From Erinaceus europaeus (Eukaryota; Chordata; Mammalia; Eulipotyphla; Erinaceidae): DNA of 64,000 nucleotides. The position numbers were made by a program, and so were the translations under genes. How positions within the stretch are numbered: the first letter of the stretch is position 1; every line of letters starts with the position of its first letter. Below, one piece after another: positions 55,264-64,000 of the stretch. The DNA is taken from positions 110,270,378 to 110,334,377 of the forward strand of contig NC_080171.1 of the NCBI RefSeq assembly GCF_950295315.1, given 5' to 3'. The notes beneath the pieces are model-generated. The model was not told the DNA's origin, did no database searches, and saw nothing but the letters and a program-made list of their open reading frames with translations.

Positions 55264-55317
55264 TAAGTGTTTTTTTTTTAATTATTTAATGAGAGAGATA
55301 AATAGACCCCAGAGGTA

Positions 55318-55450
55318 GTCAGGAGGTAGGACCTCCTGAGGTATTGGACTCTCAAGCATGAGGTCCCGAGTTCAGTTCTCCGCAGCACAGGTACTAGAGT
55401 GATGTCTAATTCTTCCTCATTAATAAATAAGACTTCTAAAAAAAAAAAAA
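55318..55450 (+). repeat. F3 SINE
   Basis: AGTCAGGAGGTAGGACCTCC head, CAAGCATGAGGTCCCGAGTT, tail CATTAATAAATAAGACTTCT then an A run. Confidence 0.85.
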
Positions 55451-55560
55451 GTACTGCTCAGTTCTGGTTTATGATGCTGGGGATTGAACCTGGGACCTCA
55501 GAGCCTTCTGCATACCTTTATGCTATCTTTTGCATAGCTGTTATACTATCTCCCCAGCCC
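55451..55560 (-). repeat. F4 SINE, antisense
   Basis: GTACTGCTCAGTTCTGG, GATTGAACCTGGGACCTC, CTATCTCCCCAGCCC. Abuts the A tail of the F3 copy. Confidence 0.8.
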
Positions 55561-55904
55561 GTATGTGATATTTCAATTTGATTCTTTTCCTCTATTTACC
55601 TTCTCACAAGCACAATTTTTTCCCCATTTGGTTACTTTCCATAATTTATCAGCCTTTAGTAAAGTGGTACTTAAGCTCCCAAATCAACCCACCACTTTGA
55701 GTTTTTACTTCTTTTCCATGAATGCCTCCATCTGTTCCTGTTTATAATCACACAATAAATAAAAGCTGTGCTTCTTTTCTCCTGTTAGTATCTTTTGCCA
55801 GGATAATTTGCAAATCAAACCATTGAACCTACAAAGCTCTCCTTCCTCTACAGCCCAATGCTACCTTAAGTACCTTAATCTTTTTTTTTAAAACAGTTCT
55901 TTTT

Positions 55905-56127
55905 TTTTTTAGGTTTTAATTTTTTTATCTTTATTTATTTATTGGATAGAGACAGCCAAAAATTGAGAGGGAAGGAGGTGATAAGAAGGGAGAGAGACAG
56001 AGAGAAACACCTCAGCCCTGCTTCACCACTTGCAAAGCTTTCCCCTTGCAAGTGGGGACTGGGAGCTCGAACCCTGGTCCTTACACACTGTAACATGTGC
56101 ACTCAACCAGGTGTGCCACCACCCGTC
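55905..56127 (-). repeat. F2 SINE, antisense
   Basis: ATTTATTTATTGGATAGAGA, CTTCACCACTTGCAAAGC, CAGGTGTGCCACCACCCG. Confidence 0.82.
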
Positions 56128-56135
56128 CACCCCCC

Positions 56136-56268
56136 CTTTTTTTTTTTTTTTTCCTAACCAAAGCACTGCTCAACTCTGGCTTCTGGTGGTATGGGGGATT
56201 GAACTTGGGACTTTGGAGCTTCAGGCAGGAGAGTGTTTTGCATAACCATTATGCTATCTACCCCCCAG
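56136..56268 (-). repeat. F4 SINE, antisense
   Basis: T run, AAAGCACTGCTCAACTCTGG, TTGCATAACCATTATGCTAT, ACCCCCC. Confidence 0.82.
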
Positions 56269-56439
56269 TGCCTTAATCTATATTGAAAAAACTATAATAG
56301 TAGTATAAGCCTGTTTGGCAGCAATATTGGGAATTAGTAGATTGTTGTAGGGTATTTTTGGAGCTCAGAAAATCGGTCAATCGACCACCACTGGAAAAAG
56401 GTTCCTATTCCTCTCTCTCCTCAACACTTCTTTTTTTTT

Positions 56440-56718
56440 TTTTTTTTAGGTATTCTTTTTTTTTTTTAAGGAGACATTAACAAAACCATAGAATAAGAGG
56501 AGTACAATACCACACAATTCCCATAACCCGATCTCCATATCCCACCCCCTCCCCTGATAGCCTTCCCATTCTCTATCCCTCTGGGAGCATGGACCCAGGG
56601 TCATTGTGGGATGCAGAAGGTGGAAGGTCTAGCTTCTGTAATTGCTTCCCCGCTGAACATGGACATTGACTGGTCGATCCATACTCCCAGCCTGCCTCTC
56701 TCTTTCCCTATTAGGGTC
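56440..56718 (-). mobile_element. Second fragment of the unnamed retroelement family
   Basis: AATAAGAGGAGTACAATACC, CCCTCTGGGAGCATGGACCC and TTGCTTCCCCGCTGAACATG align with 13700-13940, with the same orientation and the same T-rich left end. The match stops about 280 bp into the element. Confidence 0.82.
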
Positions 56719-56956
56719 CTCAACACTTCTGATGGACTTGCAATGGTATCTGCTTGTAGTTTAATAAGGATTTAATACTGACTTTGCATTTGTTGATACC
56801 TAGAGAGACAAGTCTCCTTTTACTTTCTTTTAGGAGCGAACTTTTTGTTTTTGTTTTCCCAAATCATATGATTGGAGGAATAATGGTCTACAGTACAGTT
56901 TTGGACGTGTGAGTACAACTTCTCATCACTGCAGGATAGATGTTTGCAAAAGACTT

Positions 56957-57256
56957 ATTTATTTATTTTTTTAATATTTATTTTATTTATTCCCTTTTGT
57001 TGCCCTTGTTATTTTATTGTTGTAGTTATTATTGTTGTCGTCATTGTTGGATAGGTCAGAGAAATGGAGAGAGGCGGGGAAGACAGAGCGGGGGAGAGAA
57101 AGATAGACACCTGCAGACCTGCTTCACCGCTTGTGAAGCGACTCCTGCAGGTGGGGAGCCGGGGCTCGACCCAGTATCCTTGCGCTGGTCCTTTCACTGG
57201 TCCTTGTGCTTTGCACCACCTGCACTTAACCCGCTGCGCTACAGCTCGACTTCCTA
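56957..57256 (-). repeat. F1 SINE with TSD
   Basis: CAAAAGACTT at 56947-56956 and 57257-57266. Contains an extra GGTCCTTTCACT segment, a small duplication next to the A box. Confidence 0.88.
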
Positions 57257-57371
57257 CAAAAGACTTTCACCCCATCTTTAGTGCTTTTCCACCATTACCA
57301 GGTTTCTCCCATCCACTCCTCCCCCAGAGTTCTTTCATTTAGTGCAATATCCATTTTATTTATTTATATTT

Positions 57372-57629
57372 AGTTAGTTTTTGCTTCCATGGTTGTTGCT
57401 GGGGTTCAGTGCCAGCAATACAGTCACTGTTCCTGGCAGCCTTTTTCTTTCATTTTATTGCATAGGACAGAGAGAAATTGAGAGGGGAGGGGAGGTAGAG
57501 AGAAATACCGGCAGATCTGTTTCACCTCTTGTGAAGCTTCCCCCCTGCATGTGGGAAGTGGGATCTCAAACCTGGCTCCTGGCACTAAGTGCTATGAGTA
57601 TTTAACTAGGTGCGCCACTGCCTGGCCCC
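57372..57629 (-). repeat. F2-type SINE with 3' module, antisense
   Basis: CTTCCATGGTTGTTGCTGGG module, GGACAGAGAGAAATTGAGAG, CTAGGTGCGCCACTGCCTGGCCCC. Confidence 0.75.
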
Positions 57630-57974
57630 CTCCACTAATTTGAATGCTTTGAAATCCTTGTTTCTTGATATTCTGAGAGGTGAGTGGATTTTGTCTTCTG
57701 TGACCAATTACTCTCTCTATCATATATATAACTTCTCATAGTTTGCCACTTGATGAGAATTTGTCTCTGGGATGTTATTACTGAAAGTGTCATCACTGTG
57801 TGATCTCCATGCACCTACAGCTTGGCTCTCCTCTCTGACTGGGAGATACACTCCAACTCACGGGACGGATGGTTCCAGGCCTTAAGAGAAATAAAGCACA
57901 TCAACTCCTCAGTGGTGTATGAGACAGGATAAATATATGTGTGAAAATTGAGGGTTATTGAATTAATGGCATTT

Positions 57975-58120
57975 AAGTGACACTTTCGTTGTACCAGAAA
58001 CTGAGTTTCATGCACATTATCTAATCCTCCAACAATACTATATACTACTAGTACATATGAGAAAACAGAATTGAAGAGACTAGGACACTTGCCCAAGGCA
58101 TTTTGGAATAGGGAAAGAAG
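57975..58120 (-). repeat. MIR remnant
   Basis: CATTATCTAATCCTCCAACAA, ATATGAGAAAACAGAATTGA, GACACTTGCCCAAGGC in antisense MIR order. Confidence 0.65.
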
Positions 58121-58191
58121 ATAAAGCTGCAGTTTCTGCATTTTTACCTACCTAGAGTAGTGTTGAGGTCAGGAAAATAATAGGAAGAGCC

Positions 58192-58490
58192 GGGAGCTGG
58201 GCGGTGGCACAGCTGGTTAAGCGCATGTGGCACGAAGTGTACAGACCGGCATCAGATCCCGGTTCGAACCCCCAGCTCCCCACCTGCAGAGGAGTCGCTT
58301 CACAGGCAGTGAAGCAGGTCTGCAGGTGTCTGTCTTTCTCTTCCCCTCTCTGTCTTCCCCTCTTCTCTCCATTTCTCTCTCTGTCCTATCCAACAGCGAT
58401 GACAGTAATAATAACAACAACAATAATAACAACAATGATAAACAACAAGGGCAACAAAAGGGAAAAAAATAAAGATATATTTTTTTAAAG
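58192..58490 (+). repeat. F1 SINE
   Basis: GAGCTGGGCGGTGGCACAGC head, B box GGTTCGAACCC, tail AGGGCAACAAAAGGG. Confidence 0.9.
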
Positions 58491-58750
58491 TATCTATACT
58501 TAAAAAAAAAAAAAGAGTAGAAAGAGCCATGGAGAGCACAGACATTTTGTTGCACTGCATATGCACACATAGAACATGGAAATTGGGGCACAAGGATATT
58601 GCATGAGCACATGGAAAGCAGGGATGTGGGAACTTGAGCACAAAAGATGCACACTGTGGGAAGGATTTGGGTAAGGTAACCCTGCTTGGTGCTTCCAACT
58701 GGTCAATAGGAGGCTGAGTTAGGTATGACGTGTGTGTAAGGTTTCAGAGA

Positions 58751-58968
58751 AGGGGGCCAGGTGGTGGCGCACCTAGTTAAGCATACACATGTTACAATGC
58801 ACAAGGACCCTGGTTCAAGCCCTTGGACCCCACCTGCAGGGAGAAAGCTTCACAAGTGGTGAAGCAGTACTGCACATGTCTCTCTGCCTCCATCTCTATC
58901 CCTCCCTCCCCTCTCAATTTCTCTCTCTGTATCCAATAATAAATTAGTTAATTTTTTTTTAAAAAAAG
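58751..58968 (+). repeat. F2 SINE
   Basis: GGGGGCCAGGTGGTGGCGCA head, GGTTCAAGCCCTTGG, tail CCAATAATAAATTAGTTAAT. Confidence 0.88.
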
Positions 58969-59099
58969 TTTGAGAAGAGGGTTTTCACATGGAGAGGACT
59001 TTCTTTTGGGAATCTACCCAGGAACTCGGGTCCTATCCTCTTGAGACTAACTCTCTAACTTCACTTCTGTATACCTACTACCTTATAACTTAATAAAGG

Positions 59100-59915
59100 A
59101 AGATCGGAAATTGTATATCCATCACGTGTGTTCCCTTGTACTTCTTTCAAGAGATTCCTTGAGGAGCCCACAAGGGAGAAACCTGGGAAAAGTCCCAGCT
59201 AAGCATTCAACCCCATCAACAGAAGCATCACAATTTCTCATTAAAGAGGGGTATTATGCTATTCCACTGCAGAATACTGTGCCCCAGTATGGTTCCATAG
59301 CCCCCATGTCCACTTGGTCGATTCCAAATTATATTCCTCCATGAGGATAATTTCTGGAACCATCCGTTCCAACCCGGTTCCATGGCTGCCAGTTCTTAGC
59401 AACATCGCCCCACCAGATATTCGTCGGGATGCGGCATCATCTAAGTTCATTTCCCACGTCTACGCTCGACCGGACCTGCCAATATACGCGGATATCTTCG
59501 CCCACCCTGTCCAACGCTTGACGTCTCGTCACCCAATCTGGTCCCCTACGCCTACACTGAACTTCTCTGTTCCAGACTCTTGGAAACAGAGTTGGCAGTC
59601 AGCTGAGGTAAAGAACAAACACCTCATCCCAGACCCCTGCAAGCGTCAACCCGGCTTTGACCTAGCACGTTATGATTGGGCCCTCCTCAATCGCTATCGA
59701 ACAGGCCATGGCCGGTGCACCGCTATGTTCCATCGCTGGGGAGCCAGAGACGACCCGAACTGCCCCTGCGGCTACAGACAGACTAGGACCCACATAGTCA
59801 ACGACTGCCACCTCTCCAGATTCAAAGGAGGTCTCGAAACTTTACATCAGGCTCAACCTGACGCTGTTGACTGGCTACGGAAGAAGGGCAAACGCTAGAA
59901 GAAGAAATTAAAGAG
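59100..59915 (+). mobile_element. 3' end of a CR1/Jockey-like LINE (not L1)
   Basis: The frame ending in TAG at 59896-59898 is open from about 59242. It reads YSTAEYCAPVW, a post-RT motif of CR1/Jockey-type elements, then MRIISGTIRSNPVPWLPVLS. Further on come QPGFDLARYDWALLNRYRTG and a C-terminal Cys/His cluster, CPCGYRQTRTHIVNDC, then an LHQAQPDAVDWL tail. The order and wording fit the end of endonuclease-reverse transcriptase polyproteins that I remember from arthropods, molluscs and fish. The RT catalytic domain itself is absent (5' truncation). Bases 59100-59240 look related but carry a stop (TAA about 59239) and a frame change. After the stop comes AGAAGAAATTAAAGA, like the short (AAG)n tails of such elements. 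The ORF part is much richer in CpG than its flanks. Clade and origin are unverified. Confidence 0.75.
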
Positions 59916-60123
59916 AGGAGGCATTCTTTAATTTGGCTTATAAAATCTGTTGGAATGCAAGTAAGAATTGCTCCTAAGGTGAGGAACCACAGTCTGCCCG
60001 AACTGAAATGCTGACTCCTGGCAGTGTTCCCTAATTGTCACCCAAAGATCAGCAAGGCAGACTTTTAGAGACAGTTATGAGGCCCCTTACAATACACAAC
60101 TGGCCACTTACAGACTTTCTTCT
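59916..60123. other. Intergenic sequence after the LINE
   Basis: No recognised repeat or gene. Confidence 0.4.
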
Positions 60124-60137
60124 GAAAAGGTTCAGAG

Positions 60138-60432
60138 TTTTGGGGGTCGGGCGGTAGCGCGGCAGGTTAAGCTACACGTGGCTCGAAATGCAAGAACCAG
60201 CTTAAGGATCCCGGTTCCAGCCCGCGGCTTTCCACCTGAAGGGACGTAGCTTCACAGGCAGTGAAGCAGGTCTGCAGGTGTCTTTCTTGCCCTTTCTCTG
60301 TCTTCTCCTCCTCTGTCCATTTCTCTCTGTCCTATCCAACAAGGACGACAACAATAACACAACAGTAGTTAACTACAACAACAATAAAACAAGGGCAACA
60401 AAAGCGGGGGGGGGGGGGAGTAAAAAATAAAA
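60138..60432 (+). repeat. F1 SINE with TSD
   Basis: GAAAAGGTTCAGAG at 60124-60137 and 60433-60446. It has a G run of about 13 at 60406-60418 near the tail. Confidence 0.92.
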
Positions 60433-60585
60433 GAAAAGGTTCAGAGCTTCCAACAGATCCTCCCGGGAATTTGTCATCCCAAACAAGATTAATTTACCAA
60501 GCAAAACCACCAATCCAGGATTAACTATCATTCCAACAAAAATAAAGCAAACAAAAAACTCTAAGACAATTAAAAAACAAACAAA

Positions 60586-60955
60586 CAGGGGGGTCAGGCG
60601 GTAGTACAGCAGGTTAAGTGCACAATAGCACCAAGAGCAAGGACCGGCACAAAGATCCCGGTTTGAGCCCTGGATCCCCACCTGTGGGGGTGGGGGTCGC
60701 TTCACAGGCGGTGAAGCAGGTCTGCAGGTGTCTGTCTTTCCCTCCCCCCTCTGTCTCCCCCTCCTCCATTTCTCTCTGTCCTATCCAACAACAACAACAG
60801 CAGTGACAACAATAATAATAACGACGACAATAAGGGTAACAACAAGGGCAACAAAATGGGGAAAATGGCCTCCAGGAGTAGTGGATTTGTAGTGCAGGCA
60901 CCGATCCCAGCAATAACCCTGGAAGCAAAAAATAAATAAATAAATAAAGATAAAA
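60586..60955 (+). repeat. F1L SINE
   Basis: GGGGGTCAGGCGGTAGTACA head, module GGCCTCCAGGAGTAGTGG ... AACCCTGGAAGC, tail (AAAT)n. Confidence 0.9.
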
Positions 60956-61461
60956 ACACCTTTTATAAAGAAGAGACCTCCAGCTTGTTTGAGGTACAAG
61001 AATTCGTTGAGTAATGGATAATGGGAAGTTAACAGAGTGCAGGAAGAAGTTACCGTTTTTCCTCACTTTCCTAGATTCCATCCTGAGGTCTTGAAAATTA
61101 AATTTAGAAAAAAAATTCATGAGAAAAATAATTGGTTTCATGTGAATGAATATAAAGGGCCTTACAGAAATGAAATGATAACACCAAAGAAGTTAGAAAT
61201 GAGAGCTTCGATGCCATTTTTATATATTTTTTTCTTGTTATTTTCTTAAATGAGAGAGATAAGAGAAACAGAACTCTACCTTTTCAAGTTATAATGAGGG
61301 CACAGGGACCAATTGTGGAGATAAGACAAGTGAAAAGACATTTGAACTGTGAAAAGGTAAATACATTAAGGAAAATCATGGAAGATAAATTTAAGGTTTG
61401 CTTTTTCTAATCTTATATGAGGAAGAGAGAAAAAGCTTCACATGAAGGAGAGAAAGAAGTC
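60956..61461. other. Intergenic sequence without recognised features
   Basis: AT-rich; a purine-rich stretch lies at 61250-61275. No gene seen. Confidence 0.4.
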
Positions 61462-61760
61462 GGAGGCTGGGCACTAGCGCACTGGATTAAGCTCACATAG
61501 TACGAAGTGCAAGGACCAGCACAAGGATCCTGGTTCGAGCCCCCACCCTCCACCTGCAGGAGGTCACTTCACAAGCAGTGAAGCAGATCTGCAGATGTCT
61601 TAATTGTCTCTCCCCTCTCTACCTTCCCCTCCCCTCTCAATTTCTCTCTGTCCTATCCAATAAAAAAATGGGGTTGGAGGAATGGCCTCCAGGAGCAGTG
61701 GATTTGTAGTGCGGGCACTGAGCCCCAGCAATAACCCTGGAGACAAAAAAGAGAAAAAAG
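61462..61760 (+). repeat. F1L SINE lacking the CAA-repeat body
   Basis: GGCTGGGCACTAGCGCACTGG head. CTGTCCTATCCAATAAAAAA passes directly to the module (arms 61684-61692 and 61736-61744), so the CAACAA body was lost or never present. Confidence 0.85.
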
Positions 61761-62061
61761 GAAGCCAGAGCACTGCTGGAGAAGTCTCAGGAATGCAAGA
61801 GTTACTTCCTCTGATGCTATAAGAGTTGTTTAAAAAGTTTGCTCAGCTTTATCTTAAAATTGACTCTATCATAAGTACAATAATACTCATTTTTGGTGTA
61901 GAGAAGGCATCTCTCTCAAAACTTATGAACTGATTTTAGGTAGAAGAGGAAGAGGGAGTCAAAGAGCCCTTAATATATTTACTGTTTTTCAAGTGACATC
62001 AGCTTAAGATAATCAACATGCCAAAGGGGTGACATATTGATCCTTGACTTATACCTGGTTC

Positions 62062-62332
62062 CTGGGGGCCGGGCAACAGCGCACATAGTAGGAAGCACAA
62101 GGATCCTGGTTCGAGCCCCTGGCTCCCCACCTATAGGGAGGTCGCTTCACAAGCAGTGAAGCAGGTCTGCAGGTGTCTATCTTTCTCTCCTCCTTTCTGT
62201 CTTCCCCTCATCTCTCAATGTCTCTCTGTCCTATCCAACAACAAAAATGGGAGAAAAAAAAATGGCCTCCAGAACAGTGGATTCATGGTACAGGCACCAA
62301 GCCTAAATGATAACTCTGGAGGAAAAAAAAAA
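62062..62332 (+). repeat. F1L SINE with deletions
   Basis: GGGGGCCGGGCAACAGCGCA head. Part of the tRNA region and nearly all of the CAA-repeat body are missing. The module is diverged (GGCCTCCAGAACAGTGG ... AACTCTGGAGG). Confidence 0.82.
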
Positions 62333-62521
62333 ATCTGGGTCCCACATGTGGTAACATGTGTGCCCTACCAGGTGCACCACTTTCTGATCTTATATGCATC
62401 TTTTTATGAGGGAAGAAGAGACCAGAGCACTGCTCAACTCTGACATATATGTACCAAGAGTCAAACCTAAGACTTCATGCATGAAAGATCTGTGCTCTAC
62501 CTCTGAGCTACTACCTGGCCC
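62333..62521 (-). repeat. F2 head fragment and F4-like SINE, antisense
   Basis: 62333-62392 keeps only the head of an antisense F2 (CTGGGTCCCACATG ... CAGGTGCACCAC). 62400-62521 is F4-like: ACCAGAGCACTGCTCAACTC ... GAGCTACTACCTGGCCC. Confidence 0.6.
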
Positions 62522-63256
62522 AAGGGTGAGACCCTGAGAGTTAAGCTCCTCTTCCCATTACCCCTGTGTCAGGCCCTAGATAGTCCCTCTCACTGGGCTT
62601 GACCATAACTCATTCCTGATCTAGCAGTAAAAGATTTAAGGACCAGCTGCTGCAACAACTTGGTTCAGGCTGTCTAATTGGAATTAAGGCTGCATGGCTT
62701 GATTCCAAATGTTTCCTTGAATAACAATGCTTTCAAGGTTTATTTCTATAGAAAGACTTTTCTGAATTAAACCCATTTAGATTAAAACTTCATTCAAGGT
62801 TTTAACAGAATGTGGTGAACAAATGCTGTTTTAATACAGAGCTAATACTCCTATAGAGTTACACTTAGGTAAAGAAACTCAAGTTGTTTAATTTAATCCA
62901 GTACTTGGCCCACAACACTCCAAGGTCTTGAGGGAGTTTGTTTAAGCAATCTTGTTTCCCAAAGCCAAAACATAAATCAATTAAAATTCTTCACTGTATT
63001 AACAGATCACATTTTCCTGGTGGTACTATTTTCAAAAGAACTATGAATAAAATTGTGTGTATTTTACAAGCTAACAAAATAATCTACCTAACACCATTCT
63101 CATGTGTAAACAAATAAGTGTGTGATCAAAAGGAAGCAACTGTACATTCAGTGTGAGGACCAGGAAACAGAGTACAACAGTACTTCATCAGAAAGCGATT
63201 TCTACTCTGAACAAGATTCAAAGGTTACATTATAAAAACATTTTTAAATCTTTATT
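62522..63256. other. Non-repeat AT-rich intergenic block
   Basis: 730 bp without SINE signature, in a region where SINEs otherwise occur every few hundred bases. Homeodomain-like words are frequent between 62690 and 62900 (CATTTAGATTAAAAC, TTAATTTAATCC). No ORF of note. Enhancer function is speculation. Confidence 0.4.
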
Positions 63257-63600
63257 TTTATCATTATTATTAATATTTATTTATTTATTTTGACTCCAGG
63301 GTTATCACTGGGGCTTGGTGCCTGCTCTACAAATCCAGTGATCCTGAAGGCCATTTTTTCCAATTTTTTTGCCTTTGTTGTTGTTATTATTATTATTGCT
63401 GTTGTTGTTGGGTAGGACAGAGAGAAATTGGGAGAGCAGGGGAAGACAGAGAGGGAGAAAGACACCTGTAGACCTGTTTCACTGCTTCTGAAGCGACTAC
63501 CCTGCAGGTGAGGAACTCGGGGCTTGAACAGTGATCCCTAAGCTGGTCCTTGCACTTCACGCCATGTGCGCTTAACCTGCTGTGCTCCCACCAGACCCAT
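63257..63600 (-). repeat. F1L SINE, antisense
   Basis: ACTCCAGGGTTATCACTGGG ... GATCCTGAAGGCC module, body, head complement GCTGTGCTCCCACCAGACCC. Confidence 0.88.
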
Positions 63601-63604
63601 TAAA

Positions 63605-63718
63605 AATATTTTTAGATCCTATTTTATTTTATTTATTATTGGCTAGAGAGAGAAATTGAGAGGGGAGAAAGAGATAGAGAGGGAGAGAGACAGAGAGACA
63701 CCTGCAGCCCTTCTCTCA
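63605..63718 (-). repeat. F2 SINE, 3' part only
   Basis: TTTATTATTGGCTAGAGAGA to GACACCTGCAGCCCTTC; no head. Confidence 0.75.
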
Positions 63719-63719
63719 T

Positions 63720-63965
63720 ATGAGAAAGAGGGAAAGAGAAACCCAACACATTACCTTGGACCATATGCTGTTGAAGACCAAGCTCATGACCTCATGCTTC
63801 CAAGTACATCCTGTTGAACTCACCGCTACGCATTCTCCTATTTATAATGATGGCGCAGGCTTGGTGAAATCGTTCACTTGGATAGTGTGCTGCCATGTGC
63901 GCCACTCAGGTGAGGCCAGCTTCTACTGCATTGAAAGAAACTCCATATTTTTATTTATTTATTTG
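63720..63965. repeat. Two diverged SINE remnants
   Basis: 63720-63835 resembles antisense F3 (GACCTCATGCTTCC, B-box end). 63838-63965 has F5-like words (TGCCATGTGCGCCACTCAGG, CTGCATTGAAAGAAACTCC). The window ends just after. Confidence 0.35.
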
Positions 63966-64000
63966 ATAGAGAAAGACATCTCTAGTTGATTGATTGATCA

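Noticed and set aside
59314..59898. Host protein-coding gene
   Set aside because: No upstream exon or promoter is visible, and the protein is clearly the C-terminus of a LINE polyprotein with a short AAG-rich tail. Domestication stays a hypothesis.
36540..64000. ROR2 or other neighbouring gene exons
   Set aside because: No open segment with flanking splice sites resembles a kinase, cysteine-rich, kringle or other known exon.

Overview
The window is vertebrate nuclear DNA. It carries most of one multi-exon gene, long introns with GT-AG boundaries, CA/TG microsatellites, LINE-1 and MIR remnants, and a very high density of tRNA-derived SINEs. The SINE sequences (heads such as GTAGCGCAGYGGGTTAAGCG, B box GGTTCGAGCC, body CTGCAGGTGTC, tail GGGCAACAAAAGGG) match my memory of the ERI SINEs of erinaceid insectivores, so a hedgehog such as Erinaceus is the most likely source. 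This host call is from memory and was not checked by a search.

Bases 3254-35230 (+) hold coding exons 4-15 of SPTLC1, the long-chain-base subunit 1 of serine palmitoyltransferase. The twelve exons splice in frame to residues 87-473 and end at the human length of 473. Exons 1-3 (residues 1-86, including the N-terminal membrane segment) must lie upstream, and I see no trace of them in bases 1-3253. A 3' UTR of about 1.3 kb follows, with AATAAA signals at 35734, 36305 and 36506. From about 36.5 kb to the end I find no host gene. In other mammals ROR2 is the next gene in this direction, but no ROR2 exon was recognised.

Most remaining sequence is retroposons. My working SINE labels are: F1, the ERI-type element described above; F1L, F1 plus a 3' module of about 60 bp whose ends are inverted repeats (GCCTCCAGG / CCTGGAGGC); F2, GGGGCCAGGTGGTGGCGCAC... 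ending in CAATAAATAAATA; F3, GGGAGGTGGCGCAGTGGATAA... ending in CATTAATAAATAAAATCTT; F4, GGGAGATAGCATAATGGTTA... ending in GCAGTGCTCTGGT plus an A tail; F5, more divergent tRNA-like SINEs (GATAGCTCACCCAGTAG-like heads). Minus-strand copies show the T-rich end first. Many have target-site duplications (TSDs) of 10-17 bp that can be read directly. LINE-1 pieces lie at 38.8-40.0 kb and 47.25-50.5 kb. A second, unnamed retroelement lies antisense at 13.6-15.8 kb and recurs at 46.2 and 56.4 kb.

The most unusual object is at about 59.1-59.9 kb. It is the 3' end of a non-LTR retrotransposon whose protein looks like the CR1/Jockey-like LINEs common in invertebrates and fish, not like mammalian L1. 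It has about 218 codons without a stop and a CpG-rich composition unlike its surroundings. Horizontal transfer, or retention of the ORF under selection, are both hypotheses worth testing. Apart from that, this is an ordinary mammalian gene in repeat-rich DNA, and I see no evidence for a new multi-gene system.
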